The notes under the pieces are model-generated. The model was given only the letters and a program-made list of their open reading frames with translations. It was not told the DNA's origin and ran no database searches. Below are positions 25,985-33,858 of a DNA stretch of 64,000 nucleotides, piece by piece; within the stretch, counting starts at the first letter, position 1, and every line of letters begins with the position of its first letter. A program made the position numbers and the translations under genes. The DNA is from CAVUPF01 sp963803755. GTDB taxonomy: Bacteria > Actinomycetota > Thermoleophilia > Solirubrobacterales > 70-9. Location of the stretch: positions 1 through 64,000 of the forward strand of contig CAWDNP010000003.1 in assembly GCA_963803755.1 (NCBI GenBank), read 5' to 3'.

Positions 25985-26388
25985 CCCAGAGCCGCCTCAA
26001 CTTCCCAGTCTTTTACCCGAGGAAGCTTCCCGTCGGCTCGACCTACGCGGAAGCTCCGCGTGCCTACGGGCTGCGAGACCAGGCCGGCAAGCGCCACCTC
26101 GCCTACAAGATGGTCATGGAACTGCCCGCCGGCGCCTACACCGCCTACTTTGGGCTGCAGGGGATCGGCGGCTGGCAAAACCCGCCGATCCTCAGCGGAG
26201 CGAGCCAGCCGGTAAACCTCGATCGACGCCATTTCCAGGTCTTCACCAATGGCGGACACATCCGGCTGATCGCCTGGCATGACGGCAGCAATGTGTACTG
26301 GATCGACAACAGCCTCGTGCAGGTGCTGAGCAACGGCCAGATGCTCGGGGTCGCCCGCTCGCTCGCCGAGCTGAAGCCCAAGCGTTGA
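25977..26388 (+). pseudogene. Detached C-terminal part of the LCP gene
   Basis: Starting in the right target duplication, the frame reads SSAQSRLNFPVFYPRKLPVG and continues for 136 residues (RHLAYKMVMEL, YFGLQGIGGWQNPPIL, HIRLIAWHDGSNVYWIDNSL, LGVARSL) to TGA 26386-26388. It is in the same codon phase as the LCP gene before the IS, and such tails follow LCP domains in related actinobacteria. A start inside the IS end could produce a short peptide, but no ribosome binding site supports it, so I treat it as a stranded fragment. The domain looks like an extracellular beta-rich module. Confidence 0.85.
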
Positions 26389-26428
26389 GGCGCCGCAACG
26401 TTTGCCTCGCCATTATGTTTCCAGAGAT

Positions 26429-27100
26429 ATGCTCAGGCTGAGAAGACACCCGAGGGCGACGGCCCCCTTTCTAAAGAGGCTCATCCTCATCGCTTCCCTG
26501 ATCGCCGTGAGCCAAGCTCCTCAGCTAGCACAGGCTGGCAAGGTTCGATCCGCAATCACAGTCAGCGCTCACGCCAGCTCTTCGGCCGCTGCCCCCTCCT
26601 ACACCCTGCTCCTGGTTGGAGGACCGGGGCCGACTGATATCGACATCTCGCTCAGCGCCGACGGCCGCACCTACATGATCAGCGCCAATGGTCCGCTCGA
26701 AGTCGGGATTCAGGCTTGTGCAAACCCGCCTGGCGATCAGAACGAGTTGATGTGTGACGCACCGGCGATCGACGGCCTTGAAGTCAACGGCGGCAATGGC
26801 GGCGACACGGAGGTTGTTGGCAAAACCGTTCCGGTTCCCGCGACCCTCAGGGGCGGTTCCGGAAACGACCTCCTGGTCGCTGGCGGCGGCAACGACACGC
26901 TGATCGGCCGTGCCGGTAACGACACCCTGGTCGGCGGTCCCGGCAACGATCGCCTCCATGGCGGTCCCGGCAACGATCGCCTCCAGGCCGGTTCGGGCAA
27001 CAGCCTTCTCAATGGAGGACCGGGCTATGACACCTGCATCGGCGGCCGGGGCCACGACATCTTCGTCTCGTGCGAGGTCGTTCGCAGAAACGCTCGCTGA
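26429..27100 (+). CDS. Secreted RTX/hemolysin-type Ca-binding repeat protein
   Basis: From ATG 26429 the 223-residue protein starts MLRLRRHPRATAPFLKRL, with a hydrophobic core and a signal cleavage near AQAG. A beta-rich N-terminal module (YTLLLVGGPGPTDIDISLSADG) is followed by about seven nonapeptide repeats of the GGxGNDxLx type (GGSGNDLLV, GRAGNDTLV, GGPGNDRLH). These fold as a Ca2+-binding beta-roll in secreted proteins. The closing segment GYDTCIGGRGHDIFVSCE contains two Cys that may cap the roll. No type I secretion genes are nearby, so Sec export is likelier. Function beyond surface binding is not predictable. Confidence 0.85.
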   Translation: MLRLRRHPRATAPFLKRLILIASLIAVSQAPQLAQAGKVRSAITVSAHASSSAAAPSYTLLLVGGPGPTDIDISLSADGRTYMISANGPLEVGIQACANPPGDQNELMCDAPAIDGLEVNGGNGGDTEVVGKTVPVPATLRGGSGNDLLVAGGGNDTLIGRAGNDTLVGGPGNDRLHGGPGNDRLQAGSGNSLLNGGPGYDTCIGGRGHDIFVSCEVVRRNAR

Positions 27101-27209
27101 GGCTCCGATGCAGTAGAGCCGGAGAACGTGTCTCGGGGAGTCGAGCCTGCCCCGTGTCATCTGCCATGCTCGTGGCAACCCCTGGACTCAACGGGCACAA
27201 GGAGGACAA

Positions 27210-27440
27210 ATGTTCAGCGGTCTTGAGAGCCCGTTTCATCTGCTCATCGTGTTGGTGATCGCGATACTCCTGCTCGGGCCGAAGCGAATCCCTGAGGTTG
27301 CCCATTCGCTTGGCTCGGGCATCCGGCACTTCAGGAACTCTCTTTCAGGCGAGGACCCAGAGACCGAAGAAGACGAGGCCACCGGTCCGAAGCAGCCCCA
27401 GCTCGATACCCATCCCCCGGACAAAGGGGGATCCGCGTAA
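27210..27440 (+). CDS. tatA: TatA/TatE-family twin-arginine translocase subunit
   Basis: 76 residues: a short N-terminus, one membrane helix (FHLLIVLVIAILLLGPKRIPE) with the conserved L-G-P-K-R-I-P hinge, an amphipathic helix (VAHSLGSGIRHFRNSLSG) and an acidic tail. It matches TatA, which oligomerises to move folded proteins across the membrane with TatC. AAGGAGG at 27199-27205 fixes the ATG. No tatC or tatB is in the window, so this is an orphan copy inside a block of surface proteins. Confidence 0.93.
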   Translation: MFSGLESPFHLLIVLVIAILLLGPKRIPEVAHSLGSGIRHFRNSLSGEDPETEEDEATGPKQPQLDTHPPDKGGSA

Positions 27441-27522
27441 TTACCTCAGTTGCGCCTTCTTCGGGCAAGCGTGCCATCCGCTGTCCCGCTGGTCGTTCAT
27501 CTCGCGTTGAATTTCCAAGTTC

Positions 27523-27711
27523 ATGATCTGCGCGATGCGACGATCCGGACCCAGCTTCTGCCCTGGCTGCGGCGAGCGCGTCTCCGTCTTCGCTGCCGGC
27601 TGCGCCTACTGCGGCCGTGAGCTCGATCCCCGGCGCGGCCAGGGGCGGCCACGCTGGTCTGAGAGAGCTCGTGCTTTGCTTCGTTCTCTTCGCCCGAGTT
27701 CGCGTCCGTAG
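27523..27711 (+). CDS. Small zinc-ribbon protein
   Basis: 62 residues with FCPGCGERVSVFAAGCAYCGREL: two CxxC knuckles nine residues apart, the double zinc-ribbon fold. The remaining C-terminus is Arg-rich. ATG 27523 or 27535 (MRRSGPSF) are possible starts; neither has a good ribosome binding site. The motif is strong but the gene is short, so expression is uncertain. Confidence 0.55.
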   Translation: MICAMRRSGPSFCPGCGERVSVFAAGCAYCGRELDPRRGQGRPRWSERARALLRSLRPSSRP

Positions 27712-28229
27712 CCCCCACACGTCACTTGCGAGCGGCTCGAGGTTCTCCGTACTAACCGGCCTGCACAGCGCGGGCGTGCTTAGTCTTCGCGCCCTCTACC
27801 CAGGGGATGCGAGCACCCGCCAGGGCCACTCGCCGGCGAGGATGGTGAGCATGGTGGCGGCGCCGTGACAGGCATCAAAGTCAAGGACGCCTCGCTGACA
27901 GGTGCAGCATCAAGCCGCACTCGCTGGGAAGCGCCGACCTTCCCCTCCTCGACCTCACCAGTCTGCAGGGCGCCTCGGGCACGGCCACCAATTCAGCCAT
28001 CGGGTTTCATCGGCAACCTTGACCAAGCAGAGTTCCAAGCCGGGCAAGGCACTGGCGCCACAGTAAGTAAAACGTCAAACTGAATCAGTGCCACTGTGCG
28101 TGGCTTGGAGAGCCCGAGCGTGCATCCTGCCGGGGTGTCCGTCGCGCGATGTTCTGCTCAGGGGCCACGGTCTTGAGCGGTCTCAGATGGAGGCATGTCG
28201 CCAGATTGCTGGACCCGGTGCCATTACGT
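27712..28229. other. Mostly non-coding stretch upstream of tRNA-Ser
   Basis: About 520 bases with no intact gene. The only coding-like signal is the KxxSL-repeat remnant at 27820-28022. The rest, including 28040-28229, shows no recognisable RNA or repeat. It is the right part of the segment bracketed by the tRNA-Ser copies. Confidence 0.5.
27820..28022 (+). pseudogene. Remnant of a K-x-x-SLTGAD repeat surface protein
   Basis: One frame reads GPLAGEDGEHGGGAVTGIKV then KDASLTGA. A one-base shift continues IKPHSLGSADLPLLDLTSLQ to a TGA at 28020-28022. Successive K-x-x-SL-x-x-AD units are common in collagen-like or pentapeptide-like actinobacterial surface proteins. No start codon or signal peptide is evident, so this looks like the surviving piece of a larger gene. 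Confidence 0.35.
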
Positions 28230-28252
28230 GATTCCCCTCTGCAAAGGGAATC
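28230..28252 (-). terminator. Hairpin following tRNA-Ser(UGA)
   Basis: GATTCCC and GGGAATC pair around a nine-base loop, 14 bases beyond the tRNA 3' end on the minus strand. A homologous hairpin follows the decayed tRNA copy at 21519-21545. Confidence 0.6.
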
Positions 28253-28265
28253 AGGCTCAAGATAG

Positions 28266-28354
28266 CGGAGGGGGTGGGATTCGAACCCACGAGGCGCCGA
28301 AAGACGCCCAACGGCTTTCAAGGCCGTCGCATTCAACCGCTCTGCCACCCCTCC
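28266..28354 (-). tRNA. tRNA-Ser (anticodon UGA)
   Basis: 89 bases with acceptor GGAGGGG/CCCCTCC, discriminator G, anticodon loop CTTGAAA (UGA at 34-36), a long class II variable arm (GGGCGTCTTTCGGCGCC) and T arm GTGGG-TTCGAAT-CCCAC. CCA is not encoded. It reads UCA codons. A decayed copy of its 3' half lies 6.7 kb away, suggesting this gene served as an integration site. Confidence 0.97.
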
Positions 28355-28428
28355 GGGGCCTAGAACGAGGATCGATGCTAGCCGCAGCGGCGTATGACTC
28401 GGGCTTCAGCTGCTGATTGGATGGTGAG

Positions 28429-29583
28429 ATGCGCTGGTTGCTCGTTCTCGCTTCGGCGGTGGTTTTCTTCGACGTTACTTTCTACGCGGCGATTGCTCCG
28501 CTGCTGCCCGACTACGTCGCCCAATTCGGGCTCAGCAAGGCGGAAGCCGGATTGCTATCTGCCGCCTATGCGGCTGGCACCCTGTTCGCCTCACTACCTG
28601 CTGGGCTGGTGGCCACTCGCTTCGGGCCTCGCCGCAGCGTTATCGGCGGGCTGGCGTTGCTCGGTCTCTCCAGTCTCGCCTTTGGGTTCGCCCGAGACAT
28701 CACCCTGCTCGACGCAGCGCGTTTCACCCAGGGCGTCGCCGGTGCGCTGATCTGGTCCGGTGCGCTGACCTGGCTGATCACCACCGCGCCCGACGATAAG
28801 CGGGGTTCCGTGATCGGGACGGCGCTGGGAACGGCGGTCGCCGGCGCCCTGCTCGGGCCGGCACTCGGTGCGATCGCTGCAGAAATTGGTACCGAGCCCG
28901 TCTTCGGCTCAGTCCTCGCCATCACCCTTGCGCTTGCCTTCTTCGCCTCCCGCCTGCCGGAGGCCCGCGCCCCCGAGGAGCAGGACCTGCGCGAGGTGGC
29001 GGCGACAATCTTCAGTCGGCCGGTACTCATCGCGACCGTCTTTGTCGCCGTTCCCTCGCTGATGTTCGGTGCGGTCGAGGTGCTGGTGCCGCTGCGGATC
29101 GCGGCCCTGGGCGGAGGCCACACTGCGATCGCCGCTGGCTTCATCGCCGGGGCCGCCCTGGAGGCAGGGCTGGCGCCGATCGCAGGGCGCTACTCGGACC
29201 GGGTCGGCCGCCGCACGCCGTACATGGTGGGATTGACGATCTGCGCGGCGGCGATGATGACGATCGCTCTCGCGCAGGCACTCGGGGTCATTCTTGCCGG
29301 GCTGATCGTCACATCGCTTGGTGCCGGCATCTGCTTCGCGCCAGCCCTGACGATGCTCTCCGAGGCGGCCGAGTCCAGCCGCCTGCATCAGGGCTTTGCC
29401 GCCGGGCTCTCGAACATGGCCTGGGCGGCGGGCCAGGTAGCAGGAGGGGTCGCAGGTGGCGGTGTGGCGAGCATCACTGGCAACGCCGTTCCAAGCTTCG
29501 CCGTCGCCGCCCTGCTGCTCGCGACCGTGGTCTACGCTCATCGCGTCTTGGTTCCGGTCGCGGCGCGACCGGCCGAGCGTTAG
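28429..29583 (+). CDS. MFS transporter, 12-helix drug-exporter type
   Basis: 384 residues from ATG 28429. The first helix FFDVTFYAAIAPLLPDYVAQFGLSK, the A-like loop GLVATRFGPRRSVIGGLALL and the motif C-like GVAGALIWSGALTWL fit proton-coupled MFS exporters. The halves are joined by a cytosolic stretch around residue 185 (RLPEARAPEEQDLRE). The second half has GRYSDRVGRRTPYMVG. Twelve helices are predicted. The substrate is unknown. A lactone oxidase gene starts 12 bases after its stop, so they may be co-transcribed. Confidence 0.88.
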   Translation: MRWLLVLASAVVFFDVTFYAAIAPLLPDYVAQFGLSKAEAGLLSAAYAAGTLFASLPAGLVATRFGPRRSVIGGLALLGLSSLAFGFARDITLLDAARFTQGVAGALIWSGALTWLITTAPDDKRGSVIGTALGTAVAGALLGPALGAIAAEIGTEPVFGSVLAITLALAFFASRLPEARAPEEQDLREVAATIFSRPVLIATVFVAVPSLMFGAVEVLVPLRIAALGGGHTAIAAGFIAGAALEAGLAPIAGRYSDRVGRRTPYMVGLTICAAAMMTIALAQALGVILAGLIVTSLGAGICFAPALTMLSEAAESSRLHQGFAAGLSNMAWAAGQVAGGVAGGGVASITGNAVPSFAVAALLLATVVYAHRVLVPVAARPAER

Positions 29584-29595
29584 GTTTAAGCGCTC

Positions 29596-30894
29596 GTGGG
29601 GGATATCTGGCGCAACTGGACCGGAGACCAGTCCTGCGAGCCGGCGGAGATCGTCCACCCGCGCTCTCGCGAGGAGCTGGCCGAAGCCATCGGGCGGGCC
29701 GCCGCGGCGGAGCGCAAGGTGAGCATCACCGGCTCGGGGCACTCCTTCACCGAGACCGCGCTGACCGACGGCACCCTGATTGGCATCGAGGCGCTGAGCG
29801 GCGTGATCGACGCGGACCCTTCCTCGGGGCGGGTCAAGGTCGGAGGTGGAACGGTGCTAGCCGAGCTGGGTGAGGATCTGGCGCGTATCGGCTTGGCTAT
29901 GGAGAACCTCGGCGATATCGACCGGCAGACGATCGCCGGAGCGATCTCGACCGGCACTCATGGAACCGGCGCGAAGCTTCGCAATATCTCCTCCCAAGTC
30001 GAGGCGATCGAGTTGGTCCTTGCTGATGGCAGCGTGCGCGAGTTGAGCGTCACCGCCGAGCCCGAGCTGTTGCGCGCGGCGCGGGTGTCGCTCGGTGCGC
30101 TTGGCGCGATCTCGGCGGTGACGCTGCGCTGTGTTCCCGCCTTTACCCTGCGCCGGGTCGACACCCCGCGCCCGCTTGAGGAGGTGCTCGACACCTTCGG
30201 GGAGCGCGCCGAGGCCAATGACCATTACGAGTTCTTCACCTTCCCCTATGCCGACAGCGCCCTGGTCTTGGAGCGCAACCGCACCGATGCGCCCCCGCGC
30301 CCCCGCGGCCGGGCTGCCGCCTCCCTCAACAACGTCGTGCTGGAGAACTGGGCGCTGGAGGCGCTCTCGGCAACCGGCAGGCGTTTCCCCGCGTTGATTC
30401 CGCGACTAGCCCGCCTCGCCGCCCGCCTCGCTTCCGGAAGCCGGGCGACCGACCGCAGCGACCGCATCTTCGCCAACGAGCGGCGGGTCCGATTCACCGA
30501 GATGGAGTACGGGATGCCGCGCGAGCACGGCCCCGAGGCGGCGCGCAGGGTGATCGAGTGGGTGCGGGCCAACCGCTACCCGGTCTTCTTCCCGATCGAG
30601 ATGCGGGTGACCGCGGCCGACGACGCTCCGCTCAGCACCGCGCACGAGCGCGACACCGCCTACGTTGCCGTCCACCAGTACCGGGGCATGGAGTGGCGCC
30701 CCTACTTCGAGGCGGTCGAGGAGATCATGGACGGCTACGGTGGCCGTCCCCACTGGGGGAAGCGCCACTTTCAGACGGTGGAGACCCTGCCGTCGCGCTA
30801 CCCCTGCTGGGCCGACTTCCAGTCCGCCCGTGATGAGCTCGACCCCTCGCGCACCTTCACCAACGAGTACGCCGCGCGTGTCCTCGGTCCCTGA
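29596..30894 (+). CDS. FAD-linked sugar-lactone oxidase (D-arabinono-1,4-lactone oxidase family)
   Basis: 432 residues from GTG 29596. The PCMH-type FAD domain shows VSITGSGHSFTETALTDGTL, VKVGGGTVLAEL and TIAGAISTGTHGTG; no His for covalent flavin is obvious in the usual V-G-A-G-H context, but SGHSF places His there. The C-terminal ALO domain ends with RPHWGKRHF, the HWGK signature of L-gulono/D-arabinono-lactone oxidases. These oxidise aldonolactones with O2. It converges with the PLP-enzyme gene. The physiological substrate in bacteria is not settled. Confidence 0.92.
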   Translation: MGDIWRNWTGDQSCEPAEIVHPRSREELAEAIGRAAAAERKVSITGSGHSFTETALTDGTLIGIEALSGVIDADPSSGRVKVGGGTVLAELGEDLARIGLAMENLGDIDRQTIAGAISTGTHGTGAKLRNISSQVEAIELVLADGSVRELSVTAEPELLRAARVSLGALGAISAVTLRCVPAFTLRRVDTPRPLEEVLDTFGERAEANDHYEFFTFPYADSALVLERNRTDAPPRPRGRAAASLNNVVLENWALEALSATGRRFPALIPRLARLAARLASGSRATDRSDRIFANERRVRFTEMEYGMPREHGPEAARRVIEWVRANRYPVFFPIEMRVTAADDAPLSTAHERDTAYVAVHQYRGMEWRPYFEAVEEIMDGYGGRPHWGKRHFQTVETLPSRYPCWADFQSARDELDPSRTFTNEYAARVLGP

Positions 30895-30961
30895 CCCGGC
30901 CAACTTTCGCTGATGGCCCGAAAACGGAAGGGGAGGGCATGGGCCATGTTCGGCCACAGGC

Positions 30962-32173
30962 CTAAAGGAAGGCCTGCCCGTCCCCACGGTAGGTGGGTAC
31001 CTCGTCGACGATGGCGTCACCCTCGACCAGGTGCAGGGAATCAAAGCGCTCGCACAGCTCACCTGCCTTAGCGTGCCGAAAGTAGACCCGCTCGCCGATC
31101 CGCAGCTCCGCTGCCGCAGCACCCAGCAGAGGCGTCTGCACCTCGCCGGCACCCTCCTCGGAGTCGAGCCGCAAGCCCGGCGGCAGCCAGGGGACGGGCA
31201 AGCGCGCAGCGTCGCCGGTGCCCGACGCGAGGTAGCCGCCGCCCAGCGCGGTCGCCACACCGCGGCTGGGCTTGCGCACGATAGGCAGCGCGAAGCCGGC
31301 GGCCGGAGTGAGGGTGAAACGGGTGTAGTGGTCGAAGAGGGCCGGCGCATAAAAGCCCGAGCCAGCAGTGACCTCGGTTATCGCGTCCTCGGCCGCGGTT
31401 AGTTCGAGGCTGCCAGTTCCACCGCCGTTGATTATCTCGAGGTCGGCGATCTCACTGACGGCGGCGACGATCGCGGCGCGGCGCTCGGCCAGCTCGGTCG
31501 CAGAACGGCGCTGCATGAAGCGGATCGTGCCCCCGTGTAGCCGCCGGCCCGGCGGGCGGTCGCCGACCCCGGCGATCTGGCCCTCGTAGGACATCAGCGC
31601 CGCCAACTTGACCTGCGGGCGCCGCCCGATCTCCTCCGCCAGAGCGACGGCTTGCTTGACAGTGTGAACAGGCGAGCGCTTGGGGCCGGCCTTGATCCGC
31701 CCTCGCAGCGCCCACCAGCCGGCGTCGACGTCAATGCAGACCCGCATCGGTGCGGCGCCGGCGCCCAACACCGACTCGATCGCGTCGAGGTGCTCGGCGC
31801 AGTCGACCATGATGATCGGCGCACCGCCCGGGTTGGCGACCGAGCGCAGCGCCAGCTCCCCGAGTGCGCCGGCGTCGGCGGTCGGGTAGGCGAGCAGCAG
31901 ATCCTCGAAGCCATGCTCGGCGAGCCAGAGGGTCTCCGGCAGGGTGAAGGTGAGCAGGCCGGTGAAGCGCTCGTCGTAGTGCAGGATCCTCTTCAGCAGA
32001 GCCCGGCAGCGCAGCGACTTGCTGGCGACACGAATTGGCTTGCCAGTCGCCCGCTCCAACATCGAGTCCGCATTGGCCCACATCGCGTCGAGGTCGACGA
32101 AGGCGAACGGCGCCTCGACCTCCTCGAAGATCCGCTCGAACTCGGTGTGGGTTTGCCCCCTCGGTGCAGGCAC
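30962..32173 (-). CDS. PLP-dependent amino acid deaminase/aldolase (alanine racemase fold)
   Basis: 403 residues from GTG 32173. FAFVDLDAMWANADSM and IRVASKSLRC, with the PLP-binding Lys, open the alanine-racemase-type TIM barrel. LAALMSYEGQIAGVGD and IINGGGTGSLEL bind the cofactor phosphate. The C-terminal beta domain has a D-threonine aldolase-like layout with RIGERVYFRHAKAGELCERF, where a His and a Cys could bind a divalent metal. The start must lie between 32173 and the divergent tRNA at 32240; GTG is the best choice. Candidate activities are D-threonine aldolase or D-serine dehydratase. Confidence 0.85.
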   Translation of the reverse strand: MPAPRGQTHTEFERIFEEVEAPFAFVDLDAMWANADSMLERATGKPIRVASKSLRCRALLKRILHYDERFTGLLTFTLPETLWLAEHGFEDLLLAYPTADAGALGELALRSVANPGGAPIIMVDCAEHLDAIESVLGAGAAPMRVCIDVDAGWWALRGRIKAGPKRSPVHTVKQAVALAEEIGRRPQVKLAALMSYEGQIAGVGDRPPGRRLHGGTIRFMQRRSATELAERRAAIVAAVSEIADLEIINGGGTGSLELTAAEDAITEVTAGSGFYAPALFDHYTRFTLTPAAGFALPIVRKPSRGVATALGGGYLASGTGDAARLPVPWLPPGLRLDSEEGAGEVQTPLLGAAAAELRIGERVYFRHAKAGELCERFDSLHLVEGDAIVDEVPTYRGDGQAFL

Positions 32174-32239
32174 GAGTACGAGCCTACTGGCCGTCCCCGG
32201 ACCTGGAAACGAATCCCTGGCGGTATGTTCTTGATGCTT

Positions 32240-32328
32240 GGAGAGGTGGCCGAGTGGCTGAAGGCACTCGCCTGCTAAGCGAGTAGGGGGCGCAAGCTCT
32301 CTCGAGGGTTCGAATCCCTCCCTCTCCG
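32240..32328 (+). tRNA. tRNA-Ser (anticodon GCU)
   Basis: 89 bases: acceptor GGAGAGG/CCTCTCC, discriminator G, anticodon loop CTGCTAA (GCU), class II variable arm (AGGGGGCGCAAGCTCTCT) and T arm GAGGG-TTCGAAT-CCCTC. CCA is not encoded. It reads AGC/AGU. It diverges from the PLP-enzyme gene and precedes pyk by 65 bases. Confidence 0.97.
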
Positions 32329-32393
32329 CTTTATCCGGAGGTCGGCTCCGCTGTGTATACGACCGCGTGTGGCCACTCTCTACAGTCATACCC

Positions 32394-33842
32394 GTGGCGG
32401 CGGAGCCGACATCGGAGTTGAGCGAGTGGCGGGGACGGCGGACGAAGATCATCGCCACCGTTGGGCCCGCGAGCTGGGAAAGCTCCGTCCTGGGGCGGCT
32501 GATCGAGGCCGGCGCCGACGTTCTGCGCCTCAACTTCTCCCACGCCGACACGGAGCGCCACGCTCGCACGATCGACTCGATCCGCGAGGCGGCGGAGCGG
32601 GTCGGGCGCGAGGTCGCCGTGCTGGGCGACCTGCCCGGGCCGAAGCTGCGGATCGGAGAGCTGCGCGGCGACGTCGCCGAGCTGGAGACTGGCATGCATG
32701 TGACCCTGACGCCGCGGCCGGTACAGGGGGACGGCGAGACGATCCCGGTCTCTTGGCCGGGTGTGACCTCCCTGCGCGAGGACGAGCTGGTCTACCTGGC
32801 AGACGGAGCGATCCGCCTGCGGGTGCGCGACCCCGAGGAGGCGGGCGTCGGGTGCGAGGTGGAGGTGGGGGGGACGCTGTCCTCCCACAAGGGCATGAAC
32901 GTGCCCGGCGTTGCGGCAGGGCCTGCGGCAACCGAGGGCGACCTCGGCTGGGTCGAGTTCGCGGTGCAGCATGGCGTCGATCTGCTCGCTGTCTCCTTTG
33001 TCTCTTCCGCCGCGGACCTGGCGCCGGTCGCCGAGCGGCTGCGCTCACTGGGCTCCGACATCCCGCTAATCGCCAAGATCGAGAAGCGGGAGGCTGCGGA
33101 GAACGCCGAGGAGATCGTCCGTGCCGCGACCGGCGGGATCATGGTCGCGCGCGGTGACCTCGGGATCGAGCTGCCGTTGGCGGAGGTCCCGGTCGTCCAA
33201 AAGCGGTTGATCCGCGCCGCCGGCAAGCTGTCCAAGCCCGCTATCACGGCGACCCAGATGCTGGCTTCGATGGTGACCGCGCGTCGCCCGACCCGCGCCG
33301 AGGTGACCGATGTCGCCAATGCGATCTACGACGGAACCGACGCGGTGATGCTTTCCGAGGAGACGGCGGTCGGCCAGCACCCGGTCGAGGCGGTGCGGGT
33401 GATGGACCGAATCGCGCGGGCGACCGAGCCGGACCTGCGCTATGGCGAGTGGCTGTTCACACGCACTGACCAGGCGACCCAAGACGTCGCCGACTCGGTT
33501 GCTCAGAGCGCCGTGGGGGCTGTCTACCGGCTGGGACTAAAGGCGCTGGTCGTGCCGACCACGAGCGGCCGCACCGCCCGCCTCGTCTCCGCCCACCGCC
33601 CGAACGTGCCGGTGCTGGCGATCTCACCGCGGATCGAGACCGTGCGCCGACTCAACTTGCTGTTCGGTGTGACCGCGGCGCAGAGCGACTACGAGACCGA
33701 GGTGCGGGGCCTGCTCGACGGCTGCGCAGCCCTCGCGGCCCGCCATGGGATCGCGAAGTCCGGCGAGCTGATCGCGATCACTGCCGGCCTGCCCGAGCAG
33801 GAACTCGGCACCAACCTCTTTGAGGTCCACCGCGTGCCCTGA
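32394..33842 (+). CDS. pyk: Pyruvate kinase
   Basis: 482 residues. RRTKIIATVGPASW opens the barrel, LRLNFSHAD binds ATP/K+, IPLIAKIEKREAAENAEEI carries the catalytic Lys, MVARGDLGIELPL and ITATQMLASMVTARRPTRAEVTDVANAIYDGTDAVMLSEETA complete the active site. The C-terminal allosteric domain begins near residue 345 (VAQSAVGAVYRLGLKALVV). It converts PEP and ADP to pyruvate and ATP. GTG 32394 (VAAEPTSE) is favoured over GTG 32367; no strong ribosome binding site is seen, so it may be leaderless. The first-domain RGRRTKI start suits actinobacterial Pyk. Confidence 0.97.
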   Translation: MAAEPTSELSEWRGRRTKIIATVGPASWESSVLGRLIEAGADVLRLNFSHADTERHARTIDSIREAAERVGREVAVLGDLPGPKLRIGELRGDVAELETGMHVTLTPRPVQGDGETIPVSWPGVTSLREDELVYLADGAIRLRVRDPEEAGVGCEVEVGGTLSSHKGMNVPGVAAGPAATEGDLGWVEFAVQHGVDLLAVSFVSSAADLAPVAERLRSLGSDIPLIAKIEKREAAENAEEIVRAATGGIMVARGDLGIELPLAEVPVVQKRLIRAAGKLSKPAITATQMLASMVTARRPTRAEVTDVANAIYDGTDAVMLSEETAVGQHPVEAVRVMDRIARATEPDLRYGEWLFTRTDQATQDVADSVAQSAVGAVYRLGLKALVVPTTSGRTARLVSAHRPNVPVLAISPRIETVRRLNLLFGVTAAQSDYETEVRGLLDGCAALAARHGIAKSGELIAITAGLPEQELGTNLFEVHRVP

Positions 33843-33858
33843 CCTTCCCGTCACGCGT

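Noticed and set aside
26850..27020. Tandem short repeats that could suggest a CRISPR array
   Set aside because: They are in-frame nonapeptide RTX codons of 27 bases without unique spacers.
21283..28265. Prophage or integrative conjugative element
   Set aside because: No integrase, capsid, tail, relaxase or type IV secretion genes are visible; only an IS transposase.
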